Source: Microlunatus capsulatus (GTDB lineage Bacteria > Actinomycetota > Actinomycetes > Propionibacteriales > Propionibacteriaceae). Taken from it: a DNA stretch of 64,000 bases. The stretch lies in contig NZ_JAGIOB010000001.1 of assembly GCF_017876495.1 (NCBI RefSeq), forward strand, positions 1,550,001 to 1,614,000. Reading direction: 5' to 3'. This document shows, in pieces, positions 1 to 8,301 of this stretch (positions are counted from its first letter, which is position 1; the number at the start of each line of letters is the position of its first letter). The notes beneath the pieces are model-generated. The model did not search any database, was not told where the DNA came from, and saw only the letters and a program-made list of their open reading frames with translations. The position numbers and the translations under genes were made by a program.

Positions 1-182
1 TGGTCGACGTCGGCCGGCCGCAGCCCGGCGTCGGCCAGGCAGCGCTGGACCAGCGGGGTGAGCTGCTCGACGTGGGCGCGCCGGTCGGCCACGCCGGCCG
101 TGCCCAGCACCTCCCCGCCCCGGGCGAGGCCGACGGCGACGGTGGTGGAGGTGTCGAGCGCCAGCACCAGCGGCTCAGCCAC
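1..182 (-). CDS. tsaB: TsaB, tRNA threonylcarbamoyladenosine biosynthesis protein (3' end cut by window)
   Basis: This is the N-terminal ~60 residues of TsaB, the inactive ASKHA-fold partner that works with TsaD and TsaE to make N6-threonylcarbamoyladenosine at position 37 of ANN-decoding tRNAs. The visible protein has the typical opening LVLALDTST followed by the VGLARGGEVL strand and the HVEQLTPLV motif seen in TsaB/YeaZ proteins. The GTG start lies inside the end of tsaE, giving an 8-base overlap, so the two are probably translationally coupled. The gene runs off the left edge, and tsaD/rimI would be expected beyond it. Confidence 0.9.
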   Translation of the reverse strand, partial: MAEPLVLALDTSTTVAVGLARGGEVLGTAGVADRRAHVEQLTPLVQRCLADAGLRPADVD

Positions 183-1122
183 GGTGGCCCCGCAGCGCGT
201 GCAGGTCGACGCCGGCCCAGCGGGGGCCGACGCCGTGCAGGGCGACCAGCCGCAGGTCGTCGTCGGCGTCGGGCGCGGGCCGGACGACGACGTCGACCTC
301 CAGCCGGTCCTCGGCCAGGCCCTCGGCCAGCCCGGCGCCCCACTCGACGACGGTGACGGCGTCGGCCAGCGTGGCGTCGAGGTCGAGGTCGTCGAGCTCC
401 TCGGCGCTGTGCAGCCGGTAGGCGTCGACGTGCACCAGCGCGGGCCCGTCGCCGCGCGCGGGGTGGATCCGGGAGAGCACGAAGGTGGGCGAGATCACCG
501 GCCCGGCGGTGTCGAGGCCGCGGCCGATGCCCTGGGTGAGGGTCGTCTTGCCCGCGCCGAGGTCGCCGGTGGCGATGAGCAGGTCGCCGGGCCGCAGCAG
601 CGCCGCCAGCCGCTCCCCCAGGTCCTGCATGGCCGGGCCGGTGGGCACGACGACGACGGCGGGCAGGTCCTTGGCCAGGATGACGCCGTGCGGCGCCGGC
701 CGGTCGACGACGTAGCCGCGGTGCTCCCAGAAGGTGATCAGCTGGCCGAACTCCGCGCGGGCGAAGAGCTCGACGCGCCGGTGGCCGGCCCGGGCGGCCA
801 GCTCCTCGGCGGCGTGCACGAGGGCGGAGGCGATGCCGTGCCGCTGGAAGTCGGGGTGCACCGAGACCCGGGCGAAGGTGACCAGCCCCGGTCCCGTGGG
901 GACCACGAGCAGGGCGCCGGCCGGGCGGCCCGCCACCTCGGCGTAGACCCCCGTCCCCGAGGCCAGCGTGGCGGCGACCGACGCGGGCGTCTCGGTGATG
1001 GCGGTGGAGGGCGGGTCGAGCGGCGGCCGGGCCCCGAAGGCGGCGTGGATGACCTCGACCATCCCGGCGGCGTCGTCCTGCTCCGCCACCGAGACCACGA
1101 GTTCAGATACCGAGGTGCTCAC
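175..1122 (-). CDS. tsaE: Bifunctional GNAT acetyltransferase / TsaE ATPase
   Basis: This is a fusion of two domains. Residues ~5-155 form a GNAT N-acetyltransferase fold, with the acetyl-CoA loop seen as HPDFQRHGIAS. Residues ~160-315 form TsaE, with the Walker A GDLGAGKTTLTQGIG, the SPTFVL segment and the VEWG motif. TsaE supplies the ATPase of the tRNA t6A complex. The GNAT half could be the RimI-like partner that travels with tsaB/tsaD, but its substrate cannot be read from sequence. I place the start at the GTG at 1122 (315 residues), not the upstream ATG at 1164: the longer start lies inside the terminator hairpin 1137-1180, and a TAGCAT -10 box (1131-1136) sits 8 nt upstream of the GTG. 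The 3' end overlaps tsaB. Confidence 0.9.
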   Translation of the reverse strand: MSTSVSELVVSVAEQDDAAGMVEVIHAAFGARPPLDPPSTAITETPASVAATLASGTGVYAEVAGRPAGALLVVPTGPGLVTFARVSVHPDFQRHGIASALVHAAEELAARAGHRRVELFARAEFGQLITFWEHRGYVVDRPAPHGVILAKDLPAVVVVPTGPAMQDLGERLAALLRPGDLLIATGDLGAGKTTLTQGIGRGLDTAGPVISPTFVLSRIHPARGDGPALVHVDAYRLHSAEELDDLDLDATLADAVTVVEWGAGLAEGLAEDRLEVDVVVRPAPDADDDLRLVALHGVGPRWAGVDLHALRGHRG

Positions 1123-1136
1123 CGGCGGACATGCTA

Positions 1137-1180
1137 GTGCCCCGGTCCCGACGTGGTTCTCCACGTCCGGACCGGGGCAC
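1137..1180. terminator. Strong hairpin between the helicase gene and tsaE
   Basis: A 20-bp inverted repeat with one mismatch and a TTCT loop. The outer arms are GTGCCCCGGTCC and GGACCGGGGCAC, and the inner arms are ACGTGG and CCACGT. It begins 31 bp after the stop of the helicase gene on the minus strand, so it most likely ends that transcript. There is no long U tract, as is usual in GC-rich actinobacteria. Confidence 0.8.
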
Positions 1181-1211
1181 GGTGCAGCAGGCGCCCGGGT
1201 GGGCGCGCCGG

Positions 1212-4202
1212 TCAGCGCTCGAAGCTGCGGCGCTGGGGGCGACGGCCCTCGTAGCCACCGGAGCGGGAGCGCGGGCCGCGCGAGCCGCGGTCGCCCGAGG
1301 GGCGGCGGTTGCTGCGCGGCGGCGCGATCAGCCGCTCGTAGTCGGCGGCGCTGACGGCCACCCCGGTCGGCCGGACGGCGCCCGTGACGTCGGCCACGGC
1401 CGCGTCCCCGGGAGCACCGGTCAGCGACTGGGGCTTGACGCCGGCCTGGGAGGTGAGCCGGGTCATCTCGCGACGCTGGTGCGGCAGCGCGAGGGTGACG
1501 ACGACACCGGTGCCGCCGGCGCGGGCGGTGCGGCCGGCGCGGTGCAGGTACTCCTTGGGCCCGGCGGGCGGGTCCACCTGGAGCACGAGGCCGACCTCGT
1601 CGACGTGGATGCCGCGGGCGGCGACGTCGGTGGCCACCAGGACGGGCAGGTCGCCCTCCTTGAAGACCGAGAGGATCCGGGTACGGGCGCCCTGGGTCAG
1701 GCCGCCGTGCAGCGCCCCGGCCATGACGCCGGCGTCGCGCAGCTGCTCGGCGACGCGGTCCGCGCCGCGCTGGGTGCGGACGAAGACGACGGTGCGGCCC
1801 GGGCGGCCGGCGATCTCGGCGGTCAGGGTGGCCTTGTCGTGCGGGGCCACGTAGACCAGGTGGTGCGCCATGGTGGTGACGCTGGCCTGGCCGGAGTCGA
1901 CCTCGTGGGTGACCGGGTTGCTCAGGTAGCGCTTGACCAGCCGGTCGATCGCCCCGTCGAGGGTCGCGGAGAAGAGCATCCGCTGGCCGCCGGCCGGGAT
2001 CGTGTCGAGGATCTGGGTGACGGCCGGCATGAAGCCGAGGTCGGCCATGTGGTCGGCCTCGTCCAGGACGATGGTCTCGACGCGCGTCAGGTCGACGGCG
2101 TTCTGGTCCATCAGGTCGATGAGCCGGCCCGGGGTGGCGACGACGACGTCGACGCCGCGCTGGAAGGCGCGCAGCTGCGGGGTGTAGGACATGCCGCCGG
2201 CGATGAGGACCGTCGAGAGGCCGAGGGTGCGGGCCAGCGGGGTCAGCACGTCGGTGACCTGCATGGCCAGCTCGCGGGTCGGCACGAGGACCAGGCCGCG
2301 GGGGTGCTTGCTGGTGCCGCCGGCGAGCCGGGCGAGCATCGGCAGGCCGAAGGCCAGCGTCTTGCCGGAGCCGGTCTGGCCGCGGCCCAGGACGTCCCGG
2401 CCGGTCAGCGCGTCGGGGATGGTCGCGGCCTGGATCGGGAAGGGCGCGGTGATGCCGCCGGCGGTCAGCGCGCTGACCAGCGAGGGCGGGAGACCGAGGC
2501 TGGCGAAGTCGCCGTCCGTGGTCGTCGGGGTGGTGGCGGTGGGCTCGGTGATGGTCACGTGCTGGTGCTCCTGCGGGGTGTCGCTGCGGTCGAGCGGACG
2601 GGTGTCGGGCTGGGGGGTGGTGACGGGCACCTCGTCGGCGACGGCGGCCGGGGCCTCGTCGGTGACGGCCGTGGCCTCGTCGGTCACGAGGGCCTCGTCG
2701 GTGACGGCGGCCGGGGCCTCGTCGGTGACGGCCGTGGCCTCGTCGGTCACGAGGGCCTCGTCGGTGACGGCGGCCGGGGCCTCGTCGGTGACGGTCGGCG
2801 CCTCGTCGGTCAGGACGGGGGCCTCGTCGGTGACGGGGGCCTCGTCGGCGGGGGCCGGCGTCGGCTCGACGAGGACGGGTGCCTCGTCGGAGCTGGCGGC
2901 GGCAGCGGCTGCGGCGGCCGCGCGCTCCTCGCGGTGCGCCGCCGTCCGGGGACGGTCGGGGCGCTCGGTGCGCTCCGCCCGCTGCTGGGCGGAGCGCTCG
3001 TCGCGCTCCTCGAAGGCCTGACGGCGGTCGTCCCGGTTGTCCGCCGGACGCTCGCTGCGCTCGCCGTACGAGGAGCGACGGTCGTCGCGGTTGTACGCCG
3101 GACGGTCGCTGCGGTCCCCGGAGGAAGGGCGACGGTCGTCGCGGTTGTAGGCCGGACGCTCGGTCCGGTCACCGTACGAGGGGCGACGGTCGTCCCGGTT
3201 GGAGGCCGGGCGCTCGCTGCGCTCGCCGTACGAGGGCCGGCGGTCGTCACGGTTGTAGGCCGGACGCTCGGTCCGGTCGCCGTACGAGGGGCGACGGTCG
3301 TCGCGGTTCGCAGCCGGGCGACGGTCGTCACGGTTGTACGCCGGACGGTCGCCGCGGTCCCCGGAAGGGCGGCGGTCGTCCCGGTTGTAGGCCGGGCGCT
3401 CGGTCCGGTCGCCGTACGAGGGGCGACGGTCGTCGCGGTTGTACGCCGGGCGCTCGCTGCGCTCGCCGTACGAGGGGCGACGGTCGTCACGGTTGTAGGC
3501 CGGACGCTCGGTCCGGTCGCCGTACGAGGGGCGACGGTCGTCGCGGTTCGCGGCCGGGCGACGGTCGTCCCGGTTGTACGCCGGGCGCTCGCTGCGCTCG
3601 CCGTACGAGGGGCGACGGTCATCACGGTTGTACGCCGGACGCTCGGTCCGGTCGCCGTACGAGGGGCGGCGGTCGTCACGGTTGTACGCCGGACGCTCGG
3701 TCCGCTCGCCGTACGAGGGGCGACGGTCGTCACGGTTCGCGGCCGGGCGACGGTCGTCGCGGTTGTACGCCGGGCGCTCGGTCCGCTCGCCGTACGAGGG
3801 GCGACGGTCGTCCCGGCCCCCGGCGGGGCGACGGTCATCCCGGTTGTAGGCCGGACGCTCGCCGCGGTCCCCGGAGGAGGGGCGACGGTCATCCCGGTTG
3901 TACGCCGGACGCTCGGTCCGCTCGCCGTAGGAGGGGCGGCGGTCGTCGCGGTTGTAGGCGGGGCGCTCGGTGCGCTCGCCGGAGGACGAACGGCGGTCGT
4001 CCCGGCTGTAGGCCGGACGCTCGCTGCGCTCACCCGAGGGGCGGCGGTCGTCGCGGCCCTCGCGACGGGGGGTGGGGCCGGACTGGCCGCCGCGGCGACG
4101 GGGGTCGTGACCCCGGTCCTTCCGCTCGGCAGCGCTCCAGCGCTTCTTCTCCGTGCCGTCCGCCTTGCGGCTCTTGGGCGCGGGCGTGCTCTTGGCAGGC
4201 AT
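1212..4202 (-). CDS. DEAD-box RNA helicase with long repetitive disordered N-terminus
   Basis: A 996-residue protein whose helicase core occupies only roughly residues 560-930. The core has a Q motif, Walker A GQTGSGKT (~605), the DEAD box in VLDEADHMADLGF (~710), SAT in MLFSATLD and motif VI HRAGRTARAG. The C-terminal tail is rich in Arg, Gly and Ser, as in RNA-binding helicase tails. The first ~560 residues are unusual: a lysine-rich start, 22 copies of RDDRR in ~18-residue repeats, an Ala run and an acidic TDEA repeat. Such helicases unwind mRNA and ribosomal RNA; a role in cold adaptation or RNP granules is inference. I place the start at MPAKSTP (4202), preceded by a GA-rich site, not at the longer in-frame ATG at 4262. 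A TAGTCT -10 box at 4351-4356 would give a ~145-nt leader. It sits between tsaE and the hydrolase/alr genes. Confidence 0.93.
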   Translation of the reverse strand: MPAKSTPAPKSRKADGTEKKRWSAAERKDRGHDPRRRGGQSGPTPRREGRDDRRPSGERSERPAYSRDDRRSSSGERTERPAYNRDDRRPSYGERTERPAYNRDDRRPSSGDRGERPAYNRDDRRPAGGRDDRRPSYGERTERPAYNRDDRRPAANRDDRRPSYGERTERPAYNRDDRRPSYGDRTERPAYNRDDRRPSYGERSERPAYNRDDRRPAANRDDRRPSYGDRTERPAYNRDDRRPSYGERSERPAYNRDDRRPSYGDRTERPAYNRDDRRPSGDRGDRPAYNRDDRRPAANRDDRRPSYGDRTERPAYNRDDRRPSYGERSERPASNRDDRRPSYGDRTERPAYNRDDRRPSSGDRSDRPAYNRDDRRSSYGERSERPADNRDDRRQAFEERDERSAQQRAERTERPDRPRTAAHREERAAAAAAAAASSDEAPVLVEPTPAPADEAPVTDEAPVLTDEAPTVTDEAPAAVTDEALVTDEATAVTDEAPAAVTDEALVTDEATAVTDEAPAAVADEVPVTTPQPDTRPLDRSDTPQEHQHVTITEPTATTPTTTDGDFASLGLPPSLVSALTAGGITAPFPIQAATIPDALTGRDVLGRGQTGSGKTLAFGLPMLARLAGGTSKHPRGLVLVPTRELAMQVTDVLTPLARTLGLSTVLIAGGMSYTPQLRAFQRGVDVVVATPGRLIDLMDQNAVDLTRVETIVLDEADHMADLGFMPAVTQILDTIPAGGQRMLFSATLDGAIDRLVKRYLSNPVTHEVDSGQASVTTMAHHLVYVAPHDKATLTAEIAGRPGRTVVFVRTQRGADRVAEQLRDAGVMAGALHGGLTQGARTRILSVFKEGDLPVLVATDVAARGIHVDEVGLVLQVDPPAGPKEYLHRAGRTARAGGTGVVVTLALPHQRREMTRLTSQAGVKPQSLTGAPGDAAVADVTGAVRPTGVAVSAADYERLIAPPRSNRRPSGDRGSRGPRSRSGGYEGRRPQRRSFER
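2641..2800 (-). repeat. 63-bp in-frame tandem repeat coding TDEA-type acidic units
   Basis: Units 2641-2703 and 2704-2766 are identical over 63 bp, with a further partial copy after them and looser copies on to ~2890. Each unit codes 21 residues built from VTDEAP, VTDEAL and VTDEAT. It lies just N-terminal to the helicase core and gives a strongly acidic linker next to the basic-rich repeats. Confidence 0.9.
3015..4058 (-). repeat. ~54-bp in-frame tandem repeats coding NRDDRRPSYGER-type units
   Basis: About 22 RDDRR cores are spaced by roughly 18 residues, the common unit being YNRDDRRPSYG(E/D)R(T/S)ERPA. Some units are shortened (RDDRRPAAN). The variants R(T/S)ER and PS(Y/S)G alternate in a higher-order pattern, as expected from unequal crossing over. 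The array is in frame within the helicase gene. Confidence 0.95.
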
Positions 4203-4350
4203 GCATCTCACTTCTGTCCGGCGGTGCGGACCTTGGCTCAGGCACGTCAACGCCCGAACCATCGCAAGATGTGGTGGGAAGACGAGCCTCGGTGCGCCGC
4301 TCCGTCGTGGAGCGCGCGATGGGCATGGCCGGCAAACGGCCAGAAGAACA

Positions 4351-4356
4351 AGACTA
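4351..4356 (-). promoter_or_regulatory. Possible -10 box (TAGTCT) of the helicase gene
   Basis: TAGTCT on the minus strand, about 150 bp before the helicase start. No good -35 is visible. The leader it would make includes a small hairpin (TGGCCG...CGGCCA). Long leaders are common on stress helicase genes, so this is a plausible regulatory region only. Confidence 0.35.
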
Positions 4357-4423
4357 CCATCCGGACGGCGGCTCCCCGACCACCCGAGCTCTGCGATGAT
4401 CCCCGGCCCTCGCGGACCCGGGA

Positions 4424-5629
4424 TCAGCCGAAGCGCCGGCGGACCCGCTCGACCAGCTGGTCGATCACCTGGTCGAACACCGCGTGGTGCTCGAGAATTC
4501 CCATGTGCCCGCAGTCGGCCACCCGGCGGGTGTCGGCGTCGGGCAGCAGCTCGACGATCGCGTCCGTGCGGGTGACCGGGGTGATCAGGTCGTCCTCGCC
4601 GCCCACGACGGCGGTCTCGACCGTGCTCAGCACCGAGAAGGCCGCGTACTCGTCGAGCTCGGCGAAGCCCGGGTAGAAGTCGGCGACCACCTCGAGCGAG
4701 GTCTGGGCGAGCATGTCGGACATGAACTCGACGTAGCTGACGGGGACGTCGGAGCCGAAGGCCATCGCCCGGGTGACGACGTGGCTGAGGTCCGAGCCCG
4801 CCCGGCGGCCCCGCTCGACCAGCTCGGGCGCCTTGTTGAGCGCGGCCAGCAGCGGCGGCGCCGCCCGGGAGAAGACCCGGCCCGGGAGCCCGCGGACCGG
4901 GGAGTAGTCGGCCATCTCCCCCGCCGCGGTGGAGAAGAGCGCGACCCCGCGGACCCGGTCGCCGAACAGCTCCGGCCGCTCCTGCGCGAGGTGCATGATC
5001 GTCATGCCGCCCATCGAGTGCCCCACCAGCACCACCGGCCCCGGGCCGGCCACCTCCTCGAGCACCTGGAACAGGTCCTCCGCCAGCTGGGGGACGCGGC
5101 AGCGGGCGACGTCGGAGCGCCCCGAGCGGCCGTGCGATCGCTGGTCGTAGAGGACCGTGCGGACGCGTCCGCGCAGGTGCAGGCGCTGGAAGTGCCAGCA
5201 GTCCAGGCTCAGCGCGTAGCCGTGCACGAGGACGACGGTGAGGTCGTCGGGCGCGCCTCCGGCCACCTCGTCCACCTCGGTGTGCAGCACGACGCCGTCG
5301 GGGGTGAGCACGTCGGGACCGGGCGCGCGCAGGGAGAAGAAGGGCGGCTCCTCCTCGCCGCGCTGCTCCTCGACCTCGTGGCGCTCGTAGATCCGCCGCG
5401 TGACCAGGCGGCGCTCCAGCTGCAGGCCGGCCGCGACGCCGCCCGCGGCCAGCGCCGCGAGCCCGGCCAGCAGACCGGCGCCCGTGGCCAGCCGGCCCGG
5501 GGTGACCAGCGGAGCGGTCCGCCGCGGCGGGGCCGCCAGCCGGGCCAGCAGCGCGGCGGGCCCGCTGGCCGGCAGCACCGGCCGCAGTCCTCGCCGGCCG
5601 GGCGGACGCCGCGGCGGGAGGACGGCCAT
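4424..5629 (-). CDS. Membrane-anchored alpha/beta hydrolase
   Basis: A 401-residue alpha/beta hydrolase. It has the oxyanion HG in VLVHGYA, the nucleophile elbow GHSMGG, an acid in GGEDDLITP and the catalytic His in DCGHMGILEH. A hydrophobic segment around residues 45-68 after a basic N-terminus suggests an N-terminal membrane anchor. Its ATG shares one base with the alr stop (TGATG), so it is cotranslated with alr. An alpha/beta hydrolase between alr and tsaE is a common actinobacterial arrangement, but its substrate is not known. Confidence 0.85.
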   Translation of the reverse strand: MAVLPPRRPPGRRGLRPVLPASGPAALLARLAAPPRRTAPLVTPGRLATGAGLLAGLAALAAGGVAAGLQLERRLVTRRIYERHEVEEQRGEEEPPFFSLRAPGPDVLTPDGVVLHTEVDEVAGGAPDDLTVVLVHGYALSLDCWHFQRLHLRGRVRTVLYDQRSHGRSGRSDVARCRVPQLAEDLFQVLEEVAGPGPVVLVGHSMGGMTIMHLAQERPELFGDRVRGVALFSTAAGEMADYSPVRGLPGRVFSRAAPPLLAALNKAPELVERGRRAGSDLSHVVTRAMAFGSDVPVSYVEFMSDMLAQTSLEVVADFYPGFAELDEYAAFSVLSTVETAVVGGEDDLITPVTRTDAIVELLPDADTRRVADCGHMGILEHHAVFDQVIDQLVERVRRRFG

Positions 5630-6774
5630 CAAGCGGCCCCGCCCCGGTACCGCCGGGGGACCCGCTCCCCCACCCGGGTGACGATCTCGTAGCCGATGGT
5701 CCCGCACCAGTCCGCCCACGCGGCCGCGGTCGGCTCCCCGTCGGTCCCCGGCCCGAAGAGGACGACCTCGTCGCCGGTCGCGGCGGGGCCCGGCAGCTCG
5801 ACGACCAGCTGGTCCATGCAGACGCGGCCGCGGACCGGCGCCCGGCCGGCGCTGGACTGCACCTGCGCCACGCCGCTCGCGTGCCGCGGCACCCCGTCGG
5901 CGTAGCCGAGGGGCACCAGGCCGACGGTCACCGGGCGGTCGGCCACCCACGTCCAGCCGTAGGACACCCCGGCTCCCGCGGCGAGGTCCTTGACCTGCAC
6001 CAGCTGGGCCCGGAGCGTCATCGCCGGCCGCAGCACCAGCCCGGCCCGCGCCGCGATCCCGGGCGCCGGGTCGACGCCGTAGCTGGCGATGCCCACCCGC
6101 ACGAGGTCGTAGCGGGCCTCCGGCACCACCAGCGCGGCTGCCGAGTTGGCCAGGTGGCGCAGCCGGGGCTCCAGGCCGGCCACCCGGGCGCGGGCGTAGG
6201 CGTCGTCGAAGGCCGCGACCTGCAGCGGGACCGACGGGTGGCCCGGCTCGTCCGCGGCGGCCAGGTGCGACCAGATGGCCACGACCTCCAGCGCTCCCGC
6301 CGCCTCGGCCTCCGCCGCCGCCGCGCACAGCCCGTCCCAGGCCGCGGCGGGCGCGCCGTTGCGGGAGAGCCCGGTGTCGATCTTGAGGTGCACCCGCGCG
6401 GGCTGCTCGACGGTGGCGGCCGCGCCCACCAGCCGGCTGACCTGCTCGGCGGTCGACACCGAGACGTCGACGCCGGCGGCGACCAGCGGCGTCAGGTCCT
6501 CGTCCACGCCGTACAGCCAGGCGAGCACGGGCCCGGTGTCCCCGCCCTCGCGCAGCGCGAGCGCCTCCGCCGGCGTGGCGACCCCCAGCCAGCCGGCGCC
6601 GGCGGCCCGGGCCGCACGCGCGCAGGGCAGCATCCCGTGCCCGTAGCCGTCGGCCTTGACGACGACCATCACCGCGGCCGGAGCCACGAGGTCGACGAGG
6701 GCGGCCACGTTGGCGGCCACCGCGTCGAGGTCGACGTCGGCGCTCGCCGTCATCGGGTCGATCCGCGCGGTCAC
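5629..6774 (-). CDS. alr: Alanine racemase
   Basis: PLP-dependent racemase that makes D-alanine for peptidoglycan. The PLP lysine lies in VVVKADGYGHG (K40 from the GTG start), and the second catalytic base is expected in the GYADG motif. The substrate-binding VCMDQ segment is near the C-terminus. The length of ~381 residues is normal for the family. The GTG start overlaps the nnrE/nnrD stop by four bases (GTGA). The ATG at 6753, seven codons in, is the alternative start. Confidence 0.95.
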   Translation of the reverse strand: MTARIDPMTASADVDLDAVAANVAALVDLVAPAAVMVVVKADGYGHGMLPCARAARAAGAGWLGVATPAEALALREGGDTGPVLAWLYGVDEDLTPLVAAGVDVSVSTAEQVSRLVGAAATVEQPARVHLKIDTGLSRNGAPAAAWDGLCAAAAEAEAAGALEVVAIWSHLAAADEPGHPSVPLQVAAFDDAYARARVAGLEPRLRHLANSAAALVVPEARYDLVRVGIASYGVDPAPGIAARAGLVLRPAMTLRAQLVQVKDLAAGAGVSYGWTWVADRPVTVGLVPLGYADGVPRHASGVAQVQSSAGRAPVRGRVCMDQLVVELPGPAATGDEVVLFGPGTDGEPTAAAWADWCGTIGYEIVTRVGERVPRRYRGGAA

Positions 6775-8225
6775 GGACGGACCCCCAGCGCGCGGGCGCG
6801 GGCCTCGAGCCGGCCCACCGTCTCGGGCAGCCGCTCCGCCAGCGCGTGCGGCGGCAGCGGACCGGGGTGGGTGCGGGCGGCGACGGCCTGCACCGACGCC
6901 CCGAGCAGCCCCGCCCGCCACGCCGGCAGCCCGGCGGCCAGCAGCGTCGCGCAGATGCCGCCGAGGACGTCGCCGGAGCCGGCCCGGGCCGTCCAGGCAG
7001 GACCGGGCACCGCCACCCCGACCCAGCCGTGCTCCGGGCTGGCGACCAGCTGGCTGGCGCCCTTGAGCAGGACGGTCGCCCCGGTCCGCGCCGCGGCCGC
7101 GCGGACGGCCCGCAAGGGGTCCTCCTCGACCCAGCCCCGTTCGCGGTCCAGCAGCCGGGCCAGCTCGCCCGCGTGCGGGGTGAGCAGCCAGCTCGCGGGC
7201 AGGTGGTCCGGGAGGAACCGGAGGCCGTCGGCGTCGACCACGGCGGGCAGGCCGGTGTCCAGGGCCGCCGCGACGACGTCCGCGCCGTCGGGGCGGTCGC
7301 CCCAGCCGGAGCCCAGCAGGTGCGCCTGCACCCGGCCCGGGGAGAAGACGACGTCGGGCAGCCGGCGCCGGACCAGCTCGGCGGGCCGGTCGGCGCCGAG
7401 GAAGCGGACCATCCCGGCGCCCGCGTGCACCGCGCCGGTGGTGGAGAGTACGCCGGCGCCCGGGTACTGGTCGGAGCCGGCGTCCAGGCCGACGACCCCG
7501 CGGGCGTACTTGTCGCTGGCGGCGCCCGGGTAGGGCCAGCCGAGGGCCAGGTCGTCGTCCTCGAGGGCGTGCAGCCACCCCGGCGCGGTGGTGTCCGCGG
7601 CCTCCAGGCCGATGTCGACGCGTTCGACCACCCCGCAGCGGCCGCGGGCGGGCTCCAGCAGGTGGCAGGCCTTGTGCACGCCGAAGGTCACCGTGCGGTC
7701 GGCGCAGAACGCCGCCCCGGCGACGGCCCCGGTGTCGGCGTCGACCCCGGAGGGCAGGTCGACGGCCACCAGGGGCCAGCCATCCTCCGCCACCGCCTCC
7801 GCCAGCCGGGCGACCGGCTCCGGGAGCCCCGGCCGGCCGCCGATGCCCAGGACGCCGTCGACGACGAGGGTGACGGGGCCGCTCAGCCGGCCGTCTTCGG
7901 GCAGGTCGACGACCCGGCCGCCGGCGGCGAGCAGCGCCGCGAGCCCGGCCGCGTGCGGGCGGCCCAGGCAGCGGACGGCGCGGACCGCCACCCCGCGGGC
8001 GGCCAGCCGGGCGCCGGCGAACAGGGCGTCGCCGCCGTTGTTCCCCGGGCCCACGAGCAGCGTCACCGCCGTGCCGTACAGGTGCCCGGCCCGGTGCCGG
8101 AGCTCGGCCGCCAGCACCGCGGCCAGGCCGGCGGCGGCCCGCTGCATCAAGGCGTCGTCGCCGGTGCTGATCATGGTCCGGCGCTCCAGCTCGCGCACGG
8201 CGTCCGCGGTCGCGGCGGTGATCAT
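6771..8225 (-). CDS. nnr: Bifunctional NAD(P)H-hydrate epimerase / ADP-dependent NAD(P)H-hydrate dehydratase
   Basis: Repairs damaged NAD(P)H hydrates. The N-terminal epimerase (YjeF_N) domain covers residues ~1-215 with the motif GPGNNGGD at 59-66. The C-terminal dehydratase domain has LTPHAGELARL and GSGDVLGG. The 484-residue length fits the fused actinobacterial form. An AGGAGGG ribosome-binding site lies just before the ATG. It sits between acpS and alr, with which it forms a tight operon. Confidence 0.93.
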   Translation of the reverse strand: MITAATADAVRELERRTMISTGDDALMQRAAAGLAAVLAAELRHRAGHLYGTAVTLLVGPGNNGGDALFAGARLAARGVAVRAVRCLGRPHAAGLAALLAAGGRVVDLPEDGRLSGPVTLVVDGVLGIGGRPGLPEPVARLAEAVAEDGWPLVAVDLPSGVDADTGAVAGAAFCADRTVTFGVHKACHLLEPARGRCGVVERVDIGLEAADTTAPGWLHALEDDDLALGWPYPGAASDKYARGVVGLDAGSDQYPGAGVLSTTGAVHAGAGMVRFLGADRPAELVRRRLPDVVFSPGRVQAHLLGSGWGDRPDGADVVAAALDTGLPAVVDADGLRFLPDHLPASWLLTPHAGELARLLDRERGWVEEDPLRAVRAAAARTGATVLLKGASQLVASPEHGWVGVAVPGPAWTARAGSGDVLGGICATLLAAGLPAWRAGLLGASVQAVAARTHPGPLPPHALAERLPETVGRLEARARALGVRP

Positions 8226-8299
8226 CGCGCCCTCCTGGTGGCGATCATGGTGCTGCTGGTGGCCAGCGGCGTCCTGGTGCTGACCACGCCGGTGATCAT
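8222..8299 (-). CDS. Possible 25-codon coupling ORF between acpS and nnr
   Basis: An ATG two bases after the acpS stop opens a 25-codon frame. Its TGA overlaps the ATG of nnr (ATGA). The first ten bases, ATGATCACCG, are the same as those of nnr itself, suggesting a small duplication. It may simply be spacer; no conserved protein feature is visible. Confidence 0.25.
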   Translation of the reverse strand: MITGVVSTRTPLATSSTMIATRRAR

Positions 8300-8301
8300 G
8301 G

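Noticed and set aside
1123-1164. Upstream ATG start of tsaE
   Set aside because: It would place coding sequence inside a 20-bp terminator stem and adds residues with no family similarity; the GTG at 1122 has a -10 box nearby.
3015-4058. CRISPR array
   Set aside because: Repeats are contiguous, in frame, without unique spacers, and code a protein repeat; no cas genes are present.
1131-4676. 1181-residue open frame opposite the helicase gene
   Set aside because: It arises from the GC-rich repeat array read on the other strand; it has no domain, is low complexity and lies fully antisense to a clear DEAD-box gene.
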